Shown here: positions 18,415 through 27,617 of the stretch, one piece after another
Layout of the letters: every line of letters starts with the position of its first letter
How positions within the stretch are numbered: position 1 is the stretch's first letter
NCBI GenBank assembly: GCA_013141385.1
Contig: JABFRB010000040.1
Coordinates: forward strand, 1-64,000
Length of the DNA stretch: 64,000 nucleotides
Direction of reading: 5' to 3'
Source: Bacteroidales bacterium
Lineage (GTDB): Bacteria > Bacteroidota > Bacteroidia > Bacteroidales > Tenuifilaceae
Notes under the pieces: model-generated
What the model saw: only the letters and a program-made list of their open reading frames with translations
Told to the model about the DNA's origin: nothing
The model's database searches: none
Program-made: the position numbers and the translations under genes

Positions 18415-18959
18415 TTTAATTTATTTTCTAGCCATTAAATTAGTTGCAAAAGATATAAAAAAAATGGCTACTCTCATAATGGACAATTTAAAAATCAACT
18501 TAAATGGGATAACATCTATTATGTTTTTTAGTTCAAATTCAAAGAGTATACATAACTACTCACGTATTTTTAATGAAACTCTATTGTTAATTTAACTTCT
18601 CTCAACTCACGAGTTCGTTTCTAGATGCATATTGCTAGACAATTGATTATGATAGTTTTGATTAATGCAATAGACAAACTAAATAATTACCCATGTTAGA
18701 TATAATTATATATATCAAGTAAATAACCATCTAATAGGATATGACACCGAGAACTAGTTTCCACTGATTATATTAATACTCAAAATATCAATAATTTACG
18801 ATTTACAACAAGACAACATGACATAATTACGACATTAATAATGCCAATATGTCTTAAAAATTCTATTGGCACATTCCTTGAATAAACTATATCAGCAACC
18901 AAAATATTACGGATGCATAAAAATAATAAATGTTAAACTTGAATATGGAGGATTAAACC
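18415..18959. other. AT-rich intergenic region
   Basis: The 545 bases between the divergent hybrid kinase and hsp20 genes are AT-rich and contain no ORF of note, no strong hairpin and no clear promoter. Near 18605 there is a short CACGAGTTCGTTTCTAG fragment resembling the dispersed repeat family. Confidence 0.4.
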
Positions 18960-19391
18960 ATGATTCCGATGATTAGACGTAAATCGATGTTACCAAACTT
19001 AACCGATGGATTTTTTGGTGACGACCTGTTTGCAAGATTTTTTGAAACACCTGCAAACACTACAGTACCTGCTGTAAATATCAAAGAAGGTAAAGAGGAC
19101 TTTGCAATAGAAGTTGCTGCACCAGGCTTTGATAAGAAAGACTTTAAAATTGACCTAAACAACAATGTTTTGGAAATCTCCAGCGAGAAGGAAGAAAAGA
19201 ATGAAGAAAACAACGATAAAATGATGCGTTGTGAATTTAAATATGCTTCATTCAAGAGGTATTTCACTCTCCCTGATAGCGTTGAATCTGACAAGATTAA
19301 AGCTACCTATAAAGACGGTATTCTTAATGTTGTAATCCCTAAAAAGGATGAAGCAAAAGTAAAGCCTGTTCGCCAAATTTCAATCTCGTAA
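18960..19391 (+). CDS. Hsp20 / small heat shock protein
   Basis: The 143-residue protein carries a complete alpha-crystallin domain: NIKEGKEDFAIEVAAPGF, DFKIDLNNNVLEISSEKE, and the closing ATYKDGILNVVIPKK. It binds unfolding proteins and holds them for refolding by ATP-driven chaperones. A clear GGAGG lies 9 bases before the ATG, which is unusual for Bacteroidota, where Shine-Dalgarno sites are rare; it suggests strong translation on stress. A strong terminator follows at 19412. Confidence 0.95.
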   Translation: MIPMIRRKSMLPNLTDGFFGDDLFARFFETPANTTVPAVNIKEGKEDFAIEVAAPGFDKKDFKIDLNNNVLEISSEKEEKNEENNDKMMRCEFKYASFKRYFTLPDSVESDKIKATYKDGILNVVIPKKDEAKVKPVRQISIS

Positions 19392-19411
19392 TTGAATAGC
19401 GACAGATAATA

Positions 19412-19450
19412 GAAAAAAGAGACAAGTGTTTTTTGCTTGTCTCTTTTTTT
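19412..19450 (+). terminator. Bidirectional terminator between hsp20 and pyrI
   Basis: AGAGACAAG and CTTGTCTCT pair perfectly around TGTTTTTTG, with A-rich and T-rich flanks on the two sides. It can serve the plus-strand hsp20 and, on the minus strand, pyrI, whose stop is at 19482. Confidence 0.8.
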
Positions 19451-19481
19451 GTTTTTGAACTTTGCCCTTTGATTTTTGCCT

Positions 19482-19943
19482 TTACAGATACTCCATATGC
19501 TCTTGATCCGTAATCTTTTCACAATAGTGACATTTTAATGTAACACTCTTTTTATCCACAACTCTAAATCGGGGTGTAACCTTTTCATTATTAGTCACAC
19601 ATTTGGGGTTCATACATTTTACAATGCCCGATATCTCATCTGGAACCTCAACAAGCATTTTTTCTACTACTTCATACTCTCTAATTATATTGAGCTTTGC
19701 AAGTGGTGCAACCAATGCAATTCGGTTAATCTCATCCTTTTCGAAGAACTTATCCTCAATCTTGATGATTGCTTTCCTACCCATTCTTAGACTTTCCAGA
19801 TTTGTTCCAAAGGTTATCTTACTGTTTATCTTGTCCAACCCAAGGATTGTTATTACCTTAAATAGGTTTTGAGCAGGTATATGGTCAATAACGGTACCAT
19901 TATGGATTGCGTTAACGCTAAGTTGTTTAATATCTTTCATCAC
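19482..19943 (-). CDS. pyrI: Aspartate carbamoyltransferase regulatory chain
   Basis: The 153-residue protein has the PyrI order: an N-terminal nucleotide-binding domain (VNAIHNGTVIDHIPA, where ATP and CTP bind) and a C-terminal zinc domain with four Cys in CMNPKC and KCHYC. It binds the PyrB catalytic trimers to give the allosteric enzyme of pyrimidine synthesis. The start is either of two adjacent Met codons (19943 or 19940). It lies 18 bases after pyrB on the same strand, so the two are one operon. Confidence 0.95.
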   Translation of the reverse strand: MMKDIKQLSVNAIHNGTVIDHIPAQNLFKVITILGLDKINSKITFGTNLESLRMGRKAIIKIEDKFFEKDEINRIALVAPLAKLNIIREYEVVEKMLVEVPDEISGIVKCMNPKCVTNNEKVTPRFRVVDKKSVTLKCHYCEKITDQEHMEYL

Positions 19944-19961
19944 TTTAGAATTTTATCGTTA

Positions 19962-20870
19962 TTATTTTAAACCAAGGATTAGAGCCATAATAGCCATTCG
20001 AGTGTACACCCCATTTAAGGCTTGAGGAAAATAGTAAGCTTTGGGATTATCATCCACATCGGTATGAATTTCATTAACCCTTGGGAGCGGGTGTAGAACT
20101 TTCATGTTAGGTTTTGTATCCTGCAGCATTTCATTTCGCAAAACGTATACGTTTTTAACCTTTTCGTACTCCAATGGGTCGGAGAAACGTTCACGCTGAA
20201 CCCTAGTCATATATATAATATCTGCATCTTTTATATTTTCTGCAAGATCTGAAGTCTCCTTAAATTTCAGCCCAATTTTATCTAAATACATCTTATATTC
20301 AAGTGGCATCTGGAGTTCTTTAGGAGAGATAAATGTGAATGAGGTATTAAACTGCGACATAGCCATTAACAGTGAGTGTACAGTACGTCCATATTTAAGA
20401 TCTCCTACCATCACTATTTTTAGATTGTCGAGTTTACTTTGTGTTTTCCGTATTGAGTATAAATCAAGTAGGGTTTGAGTAGGATGCTGATTTGCTCCAT
20501 CCCCAGCATTAATGATAGGCACTCTTGAAACTTCGCTAGCATAGCGAGCACTACCCTCAATTGGATGACGCATTACAATAAGATCGGAATAATTAGCTAC
20601 AGTGAGGATTGTATCCTTTAGACTTTCGCCTTTAGATACGCTTGTTGAAGAAGCCTCTGAAAATCCTATAACACGACCTCCTAGGCGATTAACGGCGCTT
20701 TCAAAGCTAAGTCTTGTGCGAGTTGAGGGCTCAAAAAATAGGGTCGCCACCACTTTCCCATCGAGGATTCGCTGACTTGGATTTTTCTCGAAACCCTCTG
20801 CAAGGTCAAGAACCTTTAGAATCTCCTCCTTGCTAAGGTCATCAATTGAAACTAAACTTCTATTCTTCAT
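19962..20870 (-). CDS. pyrB: Aspartate carbamoyltransferase catalytic subunit
   Basis: The 302-residue protein matches PyrB in length and motifs: [13 protein letters not shown] (carbamoyl-phosphate site), [30 protein letters not shown], and the aspartate-loop region VQRERF with HPLPRVNEI. It makes carbamoyl aspartate from carbamoyl phosphate and aspartate. It is the first gene of the pyrB-pyrI pair. Confidence 0.97.
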   Translation of the reverse strand: MKNRSLVSIDDLSKEEILKVLDLAEGFEKNPSQRILDGKVVATLFFEPSTRTRLSFESAVNRLGGRVIGFSEASSTSVSKGESLKDTILTVANYSDLIVMRHPIEGSARYASEVSRVPIINAGDGANQHPTQTLLDLYSIRKTQSKLDNLKIVMVGDLKYGRTVHSLLMAMSQFNTSFTFISPKELQMPLEYKMYLDKIGLKFKETSDLAENIKDADIIYMTRVQRERFSDPLEYEKVKNVYVLRNEMLQDTKPNMKVLHPLPRVNEIHTDVDDNPKAYYFPQALNGVYTRMAIMALILGLK

Positions 20871-20911
20871 ATTATTTGGTTTAACTAGTTATATAATTTC
20901 ATCCTTAAATT

Positions 20912-20939
20912 CAAAAAAAAAGCCCCGATAAAACGGGGC
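20912..20939 (-). terminator. Terminator of the yigZ gene
   Basis: GCCCCG and CGGGGC pair around ATAAAA. Read on the minus strand a run of nine T follows, 3 bases after the yigZ stop codon. It separates yigZ from the pyrB promoter region. Confidence 0.85.
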
Positions 20940-20941
20940 AG

Positions 20942-21568
20942 CTATATTGTTTTTAAAAAAGTAGCCAAGGCTGAATCTATCTTTTCAATTTTGCCTAAGA
21001 CTATTTCTGTCCTAGTTTGCCTAATACCAACGGTTATAAAGCAAGATGTATCGAAGTTCTGTTCCATCAAACCAAGATTTTCTTCCTTTACCAACTTCAT
21101 TATATCATTCATTGCAAGGTAACCAAAGGTTATCCTATAAATATCTTTTACTGTATTAACAACAATCTGAGCATTGTTCAACGCATCGGCGGCAGACGTT
21201 TTGTAAGCATTGATCAGACCTGAAACACCCAATTTAGTTCCACCAAAGTATCTTATAACAACTATTAGCGTATTGGTTAAGTTAAAACTTTGTATTTGCC
21301 CATGAATGGGTCGACCAGCAGTTCCCGATGGTTCACCATCATCATTTGCACGCCAATGCTCACCTTTAAATCCAATTATGTATGAATAGCAGTGATGGCG
21401 AGCATCATGGTATTCCTTGCGAAGCGTAGCAAGTATTTCTTTAACCTCCTCCTCGCTGGTTACTGGGTATGCTAAAGCAATAAACTTACTACCTTTCTCT
21501 TTGTAAAGCCCTTCGGCTTTGCCACTTATAGTCTTATATGTATCTTCAACTATCTGCATCCCTACCAT
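20942..21568 (-). CDS. yigZ: YigZ/IMPACT family protein (UPF0029)
   Basis: The 208-residue protein has the UPF0029 N-terminal domain with EKGSKFIALAYPV, HDARHHCYSYIIG, NDDGEPSGTAGRPI and VVVIRYFGGTKLG-type text (VIRYFGGTKLGVSGL), followed by the short DUF1949 domain. The family is related to eukaryotic IMPACT and to the elongation-factor G fold; its role in bacteria is linked to translation or proline peptide handling but is not settled. A start at residue 4 (MQIVEDTYK) is also possible. Its start overlaps the end of the transporter gene by 7 bases, so the two are co-transcribed. Confidence 0.9.
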   Translation of the reverse strand: MVGMQIVEDTYKTISGKAEGLYKEKGSKFIALAYPVTSEEEVKEILATLRKEYHDARHHCYSYIIGFKGEHWRANDDGEPSGTAGRPIHGQIQSFNLTNTLIVVIRYFGGTKLGVSGLINAYKTSAADALNNAQIVVNTVKDIYRITFGYLAMNDIMKLVKEENLGLMEQNFDTSCFITVGIRQTRTEIVLGKIEKIDSALATFLKTI

Positions 21569-22470
21569 TGACTATAAGTGAGTACTACAATTGCTAATAA
21601 AGATATGGTAATCCCCAACCAGTTTAACTTTGTCGGTCGTTCTTTGAAAAACAGGTAGCCAATTATTACTCCAAGCATTACTATGCCAATATTATTAATG
21701 CCAAATATGACCGAGCCTTGAGTCTGCTTGCCACTTGATATATCAATATGATTTAATGCCCCGATAAAAAAATACATTGAACCAAAGTTTACTATACCTA
21801 GGAGTACTCCTAAAATCCATGTTTTAATTTTTCTAAAATCATTTGCTGCATCCCTGTTAAAAGGTAAAAGAATAAGACCTGTAAGACCTGCAATACAAAA
21901 AGTTACTCCAGAAAAGATTGGATTGATATCATTGGATACATAACGGTACTGGGCATACTTAATCAACGAATCGAGAACTCCAATCCCAACAAATATCATT
22001 AACGGCAATAGGACTGTTGAGAGCTGTATTTTACCCTTTTCAGGTTTATAAGATGTAAGAAAAACAGCAACTAAGGCAAGTGCTATCCCACATATTTTAA
22101 TTGGTGAAAGGGATTCATTAGGCTCTATGGCAATAGTGAATAGAATTGGTATTATTACTGACATCTTAGCGGCAACAGTGGTTGTTGATACACCAACCTT
22201 TAACACGCTCTGTCCGATTAACCTAAACATGGTTATAAATAGTATTCCAAGAAAAAGTGATAAAAGAAGCCAGTCGCATTTAAAGATTTCGATTGTAAAA
22301 GGGTTACTATGGCTCAAAAAAAAAACTGCTGAGCAGGCTACGATGTAGTTGACAATAATTGCACTGAAAGTATTTACTTTATATCGACCAATTAGTCTAA
22401 AAACGATAAAAACCGAGGTTGAAGAAAGAATGCTGAGAAGTAAAAAAACCATTTTCGAGTGTTTAGGCAA
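21562..22470 (-). CDS. EamA/DMT family transporter
   Basis: The 302-residue protein has about ten membrane helices in two repeated halves, the plan of the drug/metabolite transporter superfamily (EamA). The substrate cannot be read from the sequence. KKK.. signatures are absent, but FFKERPTKLNWLGITISLLAIVVL at the end is a typical EamA closing helix pair. It is the first gene of a pair with yigZ. Confidence 0.8.
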   Translation of the reverse strand: MPKHSKMVFLLLSILSSTSVFIVFRLIGRYKVNTFSAIIVNYIVACSAVFFLSHSNPFTIEIFKCDWLLLSLFLGILFITMFRLIGQSVLKVGVSTTTVAAKMSVIIPILFTIAIEPNESLSPIKICGIALALVAVFLTSYKPEKGKIQLSTVLLPLMIFVGIGVLDSLIKYAQYRYVSNDINPIFSGVTFCIAGLTGLILLPFNRDAANDFRKIKTWILGVLLGIVNFGSMYFFIGALNHIDISSGKQTQGSVIFGINNIGIVMLGVIIGYLFFKERPTKLNWLGITISLLAIVVLTYSQW

Positions 22471-22654
22471 AGGTAGGTCTATTTTTCCCTTTTGACAAAA
22501 AAATAGATAATCATTTTTCTTAACCGTTTAGAGGAAGTTTTCAACAAAAAGGTAAAAAATCAAATAAAATCTGGTTCATTATACCGATTGGAAATATATA
22601 ATAGCCAAAACTTCGCTACACTCGATTGTACTAAATATATTTACCATCGGCATT

Positions 22655-22706
22655 ACCAAATTAGAAGTTGTAAATTCCTTTGGACTATCTACAACTTCAA
22701 TTTGGT
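22655..22706. repeat. Long hairpin, 17-bp stem with one bulge
   Basis: ACCAAATT-A-GAAGTTGTA pairs with TACAACTTCAATTTGGT across a 17-base loop. There is no T-run after either arm, so it is not a standard terminator. Confidence 0.55.
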
Positions 22707-22816
22707 ATTAAATGATGATACTCTAATGATAGTAGTTACTAAAATCTAATATTAATATTATGGCAATATATTGATTATTATACTTTTATAATATTCTGAA
22801 TTTTAGAATAAATAAA

Positions 22817-22848
22817 TTTTGAAACATACTTATTAGTAAGTATATTTG
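22817..22848 (+). promoter_or_regulatory. Promoter of the TetR-type regulator gene
   Basis: TTTTG at 22817-22821 and TATATTTG at 22841-22848 are 19 bases apart, an exact Bacteroidota promoter. The ATG lies 28 bases further on. The palindromic operator fills the spacer. Confidence 0.8.
22826..22843. promoter_or_regulatory. TetR-type operator 1 (autoregulation)
   Basis: ATACTTA-TTAG-TAAGTAT is a perfect inverted repeat with 7-base arms located between the -33 and -7 boxes. It shares the 13-base core TACTTATTAGTAA with the site upstream of the ketosynthase gene at 23458. The position predicts repression by the TetR protein encoded just downstream. Confidence 0.7.
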
Positions 22849-22876
22849 TATCGATTTTGTTAACCATAAAAATAAG

Positions 22877-23437
22877 ATGTCTATAACTAGGGAGAAGATA
22901 ATTGAATTAGGAGAAGATCTTATTCGTACTCAAGGATACAATGCCTTTAGCTACCAGGATATTTCTTCGAAATTAGGAATCAAAAATGCGGCAGTTCATT
23001 ACTATTTTCCTTCTAAAGAAAACCTTGGAACAAGTATTGTCAAAACAAATATTCAACGATTTGAAGAAATGGTTGATAATATGCATAGCCGAGGTTTTGA
23101 CGAATGGCATCAGCTTGAGGTATTTATTAAAATCTACATAAAAAGTCATCGTGAGCAAAAGCTATGTATTGTTGGTTCCCTAGGGCCTGATTTTAACACG
23201 CTAAATGAAACAACTAAAGTTGAATTAAAAAAGATGACTGATATAATCCTTAAATGGCTTACAGATATACTTACTAAAGGGAAAGAAAAAAACATTTTTG
23301 CATTTAAGGAAGAACCAAATAATAAGGCATTAATAGTATTTACAAGTTTAGTTGCAAGTTTGCAATTAGCAAGAATTGTAGATAAGGCTGATTTTAAGAG
23401 CATCTATCAACATCTTATTGAAGATTTAAAACCGTAA
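22877..23437 (+). CDS. TetR/AcrR family transcriptional regulator
   Basis: The 186-residue protein has an N-terminal TetR helix-turn-helix (residues about 3-50): REKIIELGEDLIRTQGYNAFSY then DISSKLGIKNAAVHYYFPSKENL, where the recognition helix ends in the usual YYFPSKE. The C-terminal ligand-binding half (60-186) is of the type with a conserved CIVGSLGPDF stretch, whose Cys and aromatic residues could line a pocket. The operator pair indicates that it represses itself and the FabF-like gene 77 bases downstream. The ligand is unknown; an acyl compound is a fair guess from the neighbour. Confidence 0.92.
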   Translation: MSITREKIIELGEDLIRTQGYNAFSYQDISSKLGIKNAAVHYYFPSKENLGTSIVKTNIQRFEEMVDNMHSRGFDEWHQLEVFIKIYIKSHREQKLCIVGSLGPDFNTLNETTKVELKKMTDIILKWLTDILTKGKEKNIFAFKEEPNNKALIVFTSLVASLQLARIVDKADFKSIYQHLIEDLKP

Positions 23438-23457
23438 AATTTTTTTATCATATATAC

Positions 23458-23471
23458 TTACTTATTAGTAA
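23458..23471. promoter_or_regulatory. TetR-type operator 2, upstream of the ketosynthase gene
   Basis: TTACT-TATT-AGTAA is a perfect inverted repeat 43 bases before the ketosynthase ATG. It shares 13 bases with operator 1. No complete -33/-7 pair was found here; TAGTGTTG at about 23488 is a one-mismatch -7 box. Confidence 0.65.
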
Positions 23472-23513
23472 ATAGATATTTTTTAAATAGTGTTGAACTA
23501 AAAAATATAGTAA

Positions 23514-24755
23514 ATGAAAAGAGCAGTGATAACGGGATTAGGTGCTATTACACCTATTGGTAATAAAGTTAACGATTTTTGGAATAACTTATTGCAAGGA
23601 GTAAGTGGTGCCGCCCTAATTACAAGATTTGACACAACAAATCATAAAACAAAATTTGCGTGTGAGGTTAAAGGATTTAATCCCCTTCAATTCATGGATA
23701 AACAGGAGGCGAGGAAGATCGATTTGTACACACAATTTGCCTTAGCTGCTACAGATGAATGCATGAAGGATTCAGGATTAAATTTGGATAAATGCAATCT
23801 CGATAAAGTAGGTGTTATTATTGCAACAGGAATAGGAGGACATATTGTATTTGAAGAGGAAATAACAAATTTTGTTCAAGGTGGTAGTATTCCTCGATTC
23901 AGTCCTTTTTTTATAACGAAGATGATACCTAATATTGCATCTGGTCAAATATCAATTCGTTATGGGCTAAGAGGTGTAAGTTATTCTATTGCATCCGCTT
24001 GTGCTTCGTCAAATAATGCAATTGGAAATGCTTTGGATCTTATACGATTAGGACGAGCAAATATTGTTATTGCAGGAGGTGCAGAAGCATCTATTACACA
24101 GTCAAGTATTGGTGGTTTTAATTCGATGAAGGCTTTATCATTACTGAATGATTCACCTGAAACTGCATCTCGCCCATTTGATAAAACTCGCGATGGATTT
24201 GTTGCTGGAGAAGGAGCAGGTGTTCTTATGATTGAAGAACTTGAACATGCTTTGCAAAGAAATGCTAGAATATATTGCGAATTAGTTGGTTATGGTGCTG
24301 CCTCCGATGCTTACCATGTTGCGGCCACACATCCAGATGGTCTAGGTGCAATATTGGCCATGGAAGGCGCATTAACTGATTCTGGTTTAAGTCAAGATAG
24401 TGTTTCTTATATTAATGCACATGCTACATCCACTCCACTAGGAGATATAAGTGAGTGCAAGGCAATAGAAAAGGTTTTTAGTCAATCTTTACATAAAGTT
24501 CAAATCAGTGCAACAAAATCAATGACAGGGCATTTATTAGGAGCCGCAGGAGCCATAGAGGCAATAATTTGCATTAAATCAATTGAATACAATTCAATTC
24601 CACCCACAATTAATTTGAACGAGATAGATCCTGAAATTAATGCTGATTTAAATTTAACACCGAATAAAACTTGTAAAAAGGAAGTACTAGTTGCTCTGAA
24701 TAATACTTTTGGATTTGGAGGACATACATCAACAACAGTTTTTAAAAAGTATTAA
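23514..24755 (+). CDS. fabF: 3-oxoacyl-ACP synthase II-type ketosynthase (FabF-like)
   Basis: The 413-residue protein is a full KAS II: catalytic C163 in ASACASSNNAIG, H303 in INAHATSTPLGD and H340 in KSMTGHLLGAAGA, with FGFGGHTSTTVF closing the fold. It condenses acyl-ACP or acyl enzyme with malonyl-ACP. The usual housekeeping fabF sits beside acpP, whereas this copy stands alone with a TetR regulator and no ACP, ketoreductase or FabZ nearby, so it is probably an accessory, inducible copy that alters chain length or unsaturation. A role in a specialised lipid is possible but would need more pathway genes than are visible. Confidence 0.88.
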   Translation: MKRAVITGLGAITPIGNKVNDFWNNLLQGVSGAALITRFDTTNHKTKFACEVKGFNPLQFMDKQEARKIDLYTQFALAATDECMKDSGLNLDKCNLDKVGVIIATGIGGHIVFEEEITNFVQGGSIPRFSPFFITKMIPNIASGQISIRYGLRGVSYSIASACASSNNAIGNALDLIRLGRANIVIAGGAEASITQSSIGGFNSMKALSLLNDSPETASRPFDKTRDGFVAGEGAGVLMIEELEHALQRNARIYCELVGYGAASDAYHVAATHPDGLGAILAMEGALTDSGLSQDSVSYINAHATSTPLGDISECKAIEKVFSQSLHKVQISATKSMTGHLLGAAGAIEAIICIKSIEYNSIPPTINLNEIDPEINADLNLTPNKTCKKEVLVALNNTFGFGGHTSTTVFKKY

Positions 24756-24784
24756 TAAATTAGGAAGGTTATAAAATATCGTTA

Positions 24785-25742
24785 TAGAGGTAGGTAGTTA
24801 GGTGCATATTAATTTTTCTTGATAAATTTTTTCGACAATTACCATTCTCCTTATTAAATTATTAAATATGTTCTCCTTCATTAGCGAGCGGTTAATCCTA
24901 TAACAAAATTCGTTAAGGTAGCGATTGGTATTAAACTCACTTACCCAAGAATAGGTTGTTCTGATCCATGATTTTACCTGATGTATCATCGTATGCAGAG
25001 CCTTAAAGTTCAAGCCATGCTCGCTTTCGACTTGAGTTATGTTATACCGCTCCATTAAGGGCCTGTAACCCTTCCACTGATCGGTGACAACGGTAGCCTC
25101 CGCTGAAATATGTTTCTCAAATATCTTTTCTAGCTCTTTTGCAGAATAATTGTCAATCTTCATGGAGTACATTCGTTTAACCTTCCCTTCATCGGTAAAC
25201 TCTACGGCACATACTACCTTCTTTTTCTTGACATCGTAGCTTCTGCCAACTTTGCCTTTTTCTTTACCCCCAACAATAAATTCATCAACATGAACAATGC
25301 CGTCAATCGGATGGTGCTCACTTGATTTCATCGCCTCTCTAACCTTGTGCATGAACAACCTCGCTGTTTTTCCTGTCACCCCGAAACGAACCGCAATATA
25401 GCTTGCGGAAAGGCTTTTGGTGGAGGTGGCCATCTCAAAACAAATAAAGAACGCTTTGCGTACTCCGAACTTAACTTTATGAAACAATGTATTGGCTGTT
25501 GCCGACTCTGTATGGCTACACTTATTGCAAGTCCGAGAAGCATTTGCCCTAATCTGGCTGCCCGTGTGTCCGCATTTTGAACACGTAAAACCTTCCGACC
25601 ATTTAGTGTGATAGGTATTCTATGCAATCTGTTTCCGTTTTAAAGCGTTCAGCAAACTCTATGAGGTTTTGACCTTTAAATAAATCCATGATTCCCTTGT
25701 TAGTACTGGTTGTAAATATATGTATTTATCCACTCACCTCTA
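24785..25742 (-). mobile_element. IS1595-family insertion sequence with terminal inverted repeats
   Basis: The element is about 958 bp. Its ends TAGAGGTAGGTAGTTAG (24785-24801) and, on the other strand, TAGAGGTGAGTGGATAA (25726-25742) agree at 12 of 17 positions, starting with a shared TAGAGGT. Inside lies one transposase gene of the ISXO2-like group. No 8-base target duplication was recognised, and the gene is frameshifted, so the copy looks immobile unless helped in trans. It inserted just after the ketosynthase gene. Confidence 0.75.
24798..25689 (-). pseudogene. IS1595/ISXO2-type transposase, frameshifted
   Basis: From the ATG at 25689 the frame reads MDLFKGQNLIEFAERFK, continues to EYLSH and stops at 25603. 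The main frame picks up at about 25607 with KWSEGFTCSKCGH, so one base is extra or two are missing near 25605-25612. The rest is complete: a zinc ribbon (CSKC...CNKC), a helix-turn-helix, and the DDE-type core with VHVDEFIVGG, VVTDQWKGY and RYLNEFCYRIN. Without the shift the protein would be about 297 residues, normal for the family. A TTG or other internal start could give a shorter product lacking the zinc ribbon. Confidence 0.8.
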
Positions 25743-25967
25743 AAGAAAAATATTCTAACACACATATTAATCAAGTTCAACTAATATTCTCTTTATTGTA
25801 AAAAGTTGAAAATTATTTCTACTATACGGCATAGATAATATATTTAAAGTATCTTACAGTTATTAGACTATTTCAAGAAAAGATATCCTCATTTGTTTAA
25901 TAGGTTAAATTTTCCACTTATGCATGGTTCATAATTCGACCTAAGTATTTGTAGTAATTTGGTTCGA

Positions 25968-26776
25968 TTATCTTAACTTAGTTAGCATTACATCGGTATC
26001 AGATTTTCTAATCATGTAAATACCACCAATTAAAATAAATATGAAGAAAATAGTCGTTGGAATAATTGAATTCCAATTAATCCCTTTTGATGCACTGTCA
26101 GAGATTCTTCGAATAGTTTCAGATTTAAGTTCACCTGTACCAAAAGCGAAATTTATTAATCCATGAATAATTGAGGGAATAATAATGTTTTCAGTCCGAA
26201 GCATTAAGCCTCCAAAAAAACACCTATTGAGAATGAAAAAAACACTTGTGATGTTACACCTCCAACATTTTCTGGTTGATTTAATAAATTAATGAAGTGA
26301 ATACATCCAAACAAGAAAGCAGACAGAGATACGCTTAAATATAGAATTTGTTTTTTGCCTTTTAAAGATTTAATAAATAAAGGAAGTATTGTTCCTCTAA
26401 AAACAAATTCTTCCAAAAAGCCAATTATAATTACGGAGGTTGTAAATAGTATTAATTTAGTTAATTCTATACTTGAATATATTCCCCAGTTATTTAATAT
26501 TCCAATTACTATGAATGCCAAAGCAATTATTATAGAATGAAGATTTTTCATTCGCATTTTGGAGTCAAGCCCAGTAAATTTGTTAAGATTCAACTTGAAT
26601 ATAAGATAAATTGTAATACATAGGATCGTAAGTCTTACGGCTATACCTGCTATGAATTTCGCAAATAATTCATCCCCTATACATTTCATTAAATACTCTC
26701 TCAAAGGCTTCTCTAACCAAAGAAGGAACATGAATCCAAATACAATTATTAAGGCTATTTTAATTTCCTTTTTCAT
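25968..26776 (-). pseudogene. CPBP-family intramembrane metalloprotease, frameshifted at a homopolymer
   Basis: Two adjoining frames encode one protein. The first (26776 to 26204, 190 residues) has several membrane helices and CPBP motif 1 (FLEEFVFRG) and motif 2 (LFGCIHFINLL). The second (26204 to 25968) begins with the expected continuation LRTENIIIPSIIHGLINFAFG, which is motif 3 with the catalytic His and Asn. The break is in a run of seven T (minus strand, 26214-26220); one more T would restore GVFFGGLMLRTEN. CPBP proteases (Rce1/CAAX-like) cleave within membranes and often give bacteriocin self-immunity. A sequencing error or slippage during transcription could also explain it. Confidence 0.8.
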
Positions 26777-27030
26777 GCATTTATTTTAAATATTAAACTG
26801 ATAATGATTTCAAACAAAGTCTCATTAAGTGGGAAAGTCAAGATATTTTAATAGGAATTAACTATTTTGAAAAATTGAAAAACAATAATTAATATCAACA
26901 AGGTAAGTTCCTATATGTTAGTGGAAGAACTGTGAATAACTATTACAAATAGAATTGGTTCTAGCTATTTACAATATTATCGATTATAATTCATCACCAA
27001 TACAGGAACTTAACCTAATTATGATGGTAA

Positions 27031-27617
27031 CTAAAACCCAATTGTTATAGAACAATCACTAAGTCTAAAACAATAATTACACCAACCACCTCCAAACCAA
27101 TCACAGGCATTGCAACCTCCACCACCAAATGTAATATCGCAAGTTACTTCCATAATTTTTTGATTATTGGGTCTTTTTCTGATACTATAATTAGATTCGT
27201 GTGCAGCTAACTTTATACTTTGCTGAAAATTTGGATGAACAACAGGAGCTTTCAAAACCGATCTTACAGAATTAAAACTGTCATAAGGAATACGAGTGTC
27301 ATGGCTAAATACCTCCGTTGAGGTAAAGACACCATCATTTGCGACCAAATCATTGCCTTGCCCATTATCAACGAATATGTCTTCGTTAAAGTATGTGGTT
27401 TGTACTCTCAACGGCTCATCAGAGAAATTTTTGAAATATAGCTCTCTAACATACGAAGTTTTATTAATACTTCTAATCCTTGCATCATAAAATGCAACAT
27501 TTTTTTTTGAAAACTCTTCAAGAGAATTCTGTTTAACTTGATTAACAACATCTTGCTTACAAGACATCATCATAAATAATGTAACAATAACGCTAACAAA
27601 AATTTTGAGTGTTTCAT
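27031..27617 (-). pseudogene. Cys-rich putative lipoprotein with a frameshifted signal peptide
   Basis: The open frame for the mature protein begins MMMSCKQD at 27573 and gives 180 residues of unknown family. Upstream, an ATG at 27617 starts MKHSK but stops after 15 codons. One extra base in the AAAATTTTT run (about 27596-27604) would join them into MKHSKIFVSVIVTLFMMMSC, a perfect lipoprotein signal with Cys as the acylation site. The body has a beta-rich part (NDLVANDGVFTSTEVF) and an unusual tail of about 35 residues with GGGGC, CDWFGGGWC, YC and DC, seven Cys in all counting CDITF. The tail could bind metal or form disulfides. Function unknown. Confidence 0.6.

Larger units (their letters stand above)
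22471..22876. other. Intergenic region with a long hairpin and the tetR promoter
   Basis: The divergent gap between the transporter and the TetR gene is AT-rich. It contains a 17-bp hairpin at 22655-22706 and the promoter/operator of the regulator at 22817-22848. Nothing else was seen. Confidence 0.5.

Noticed and set aside
25968-26204. The 78-codon frame as an independent small membrane protein
   Set aside because: It begins exactly where the upstream CPBP frame breaks and carries the missing third motif, so it is the displaced C-terminus.
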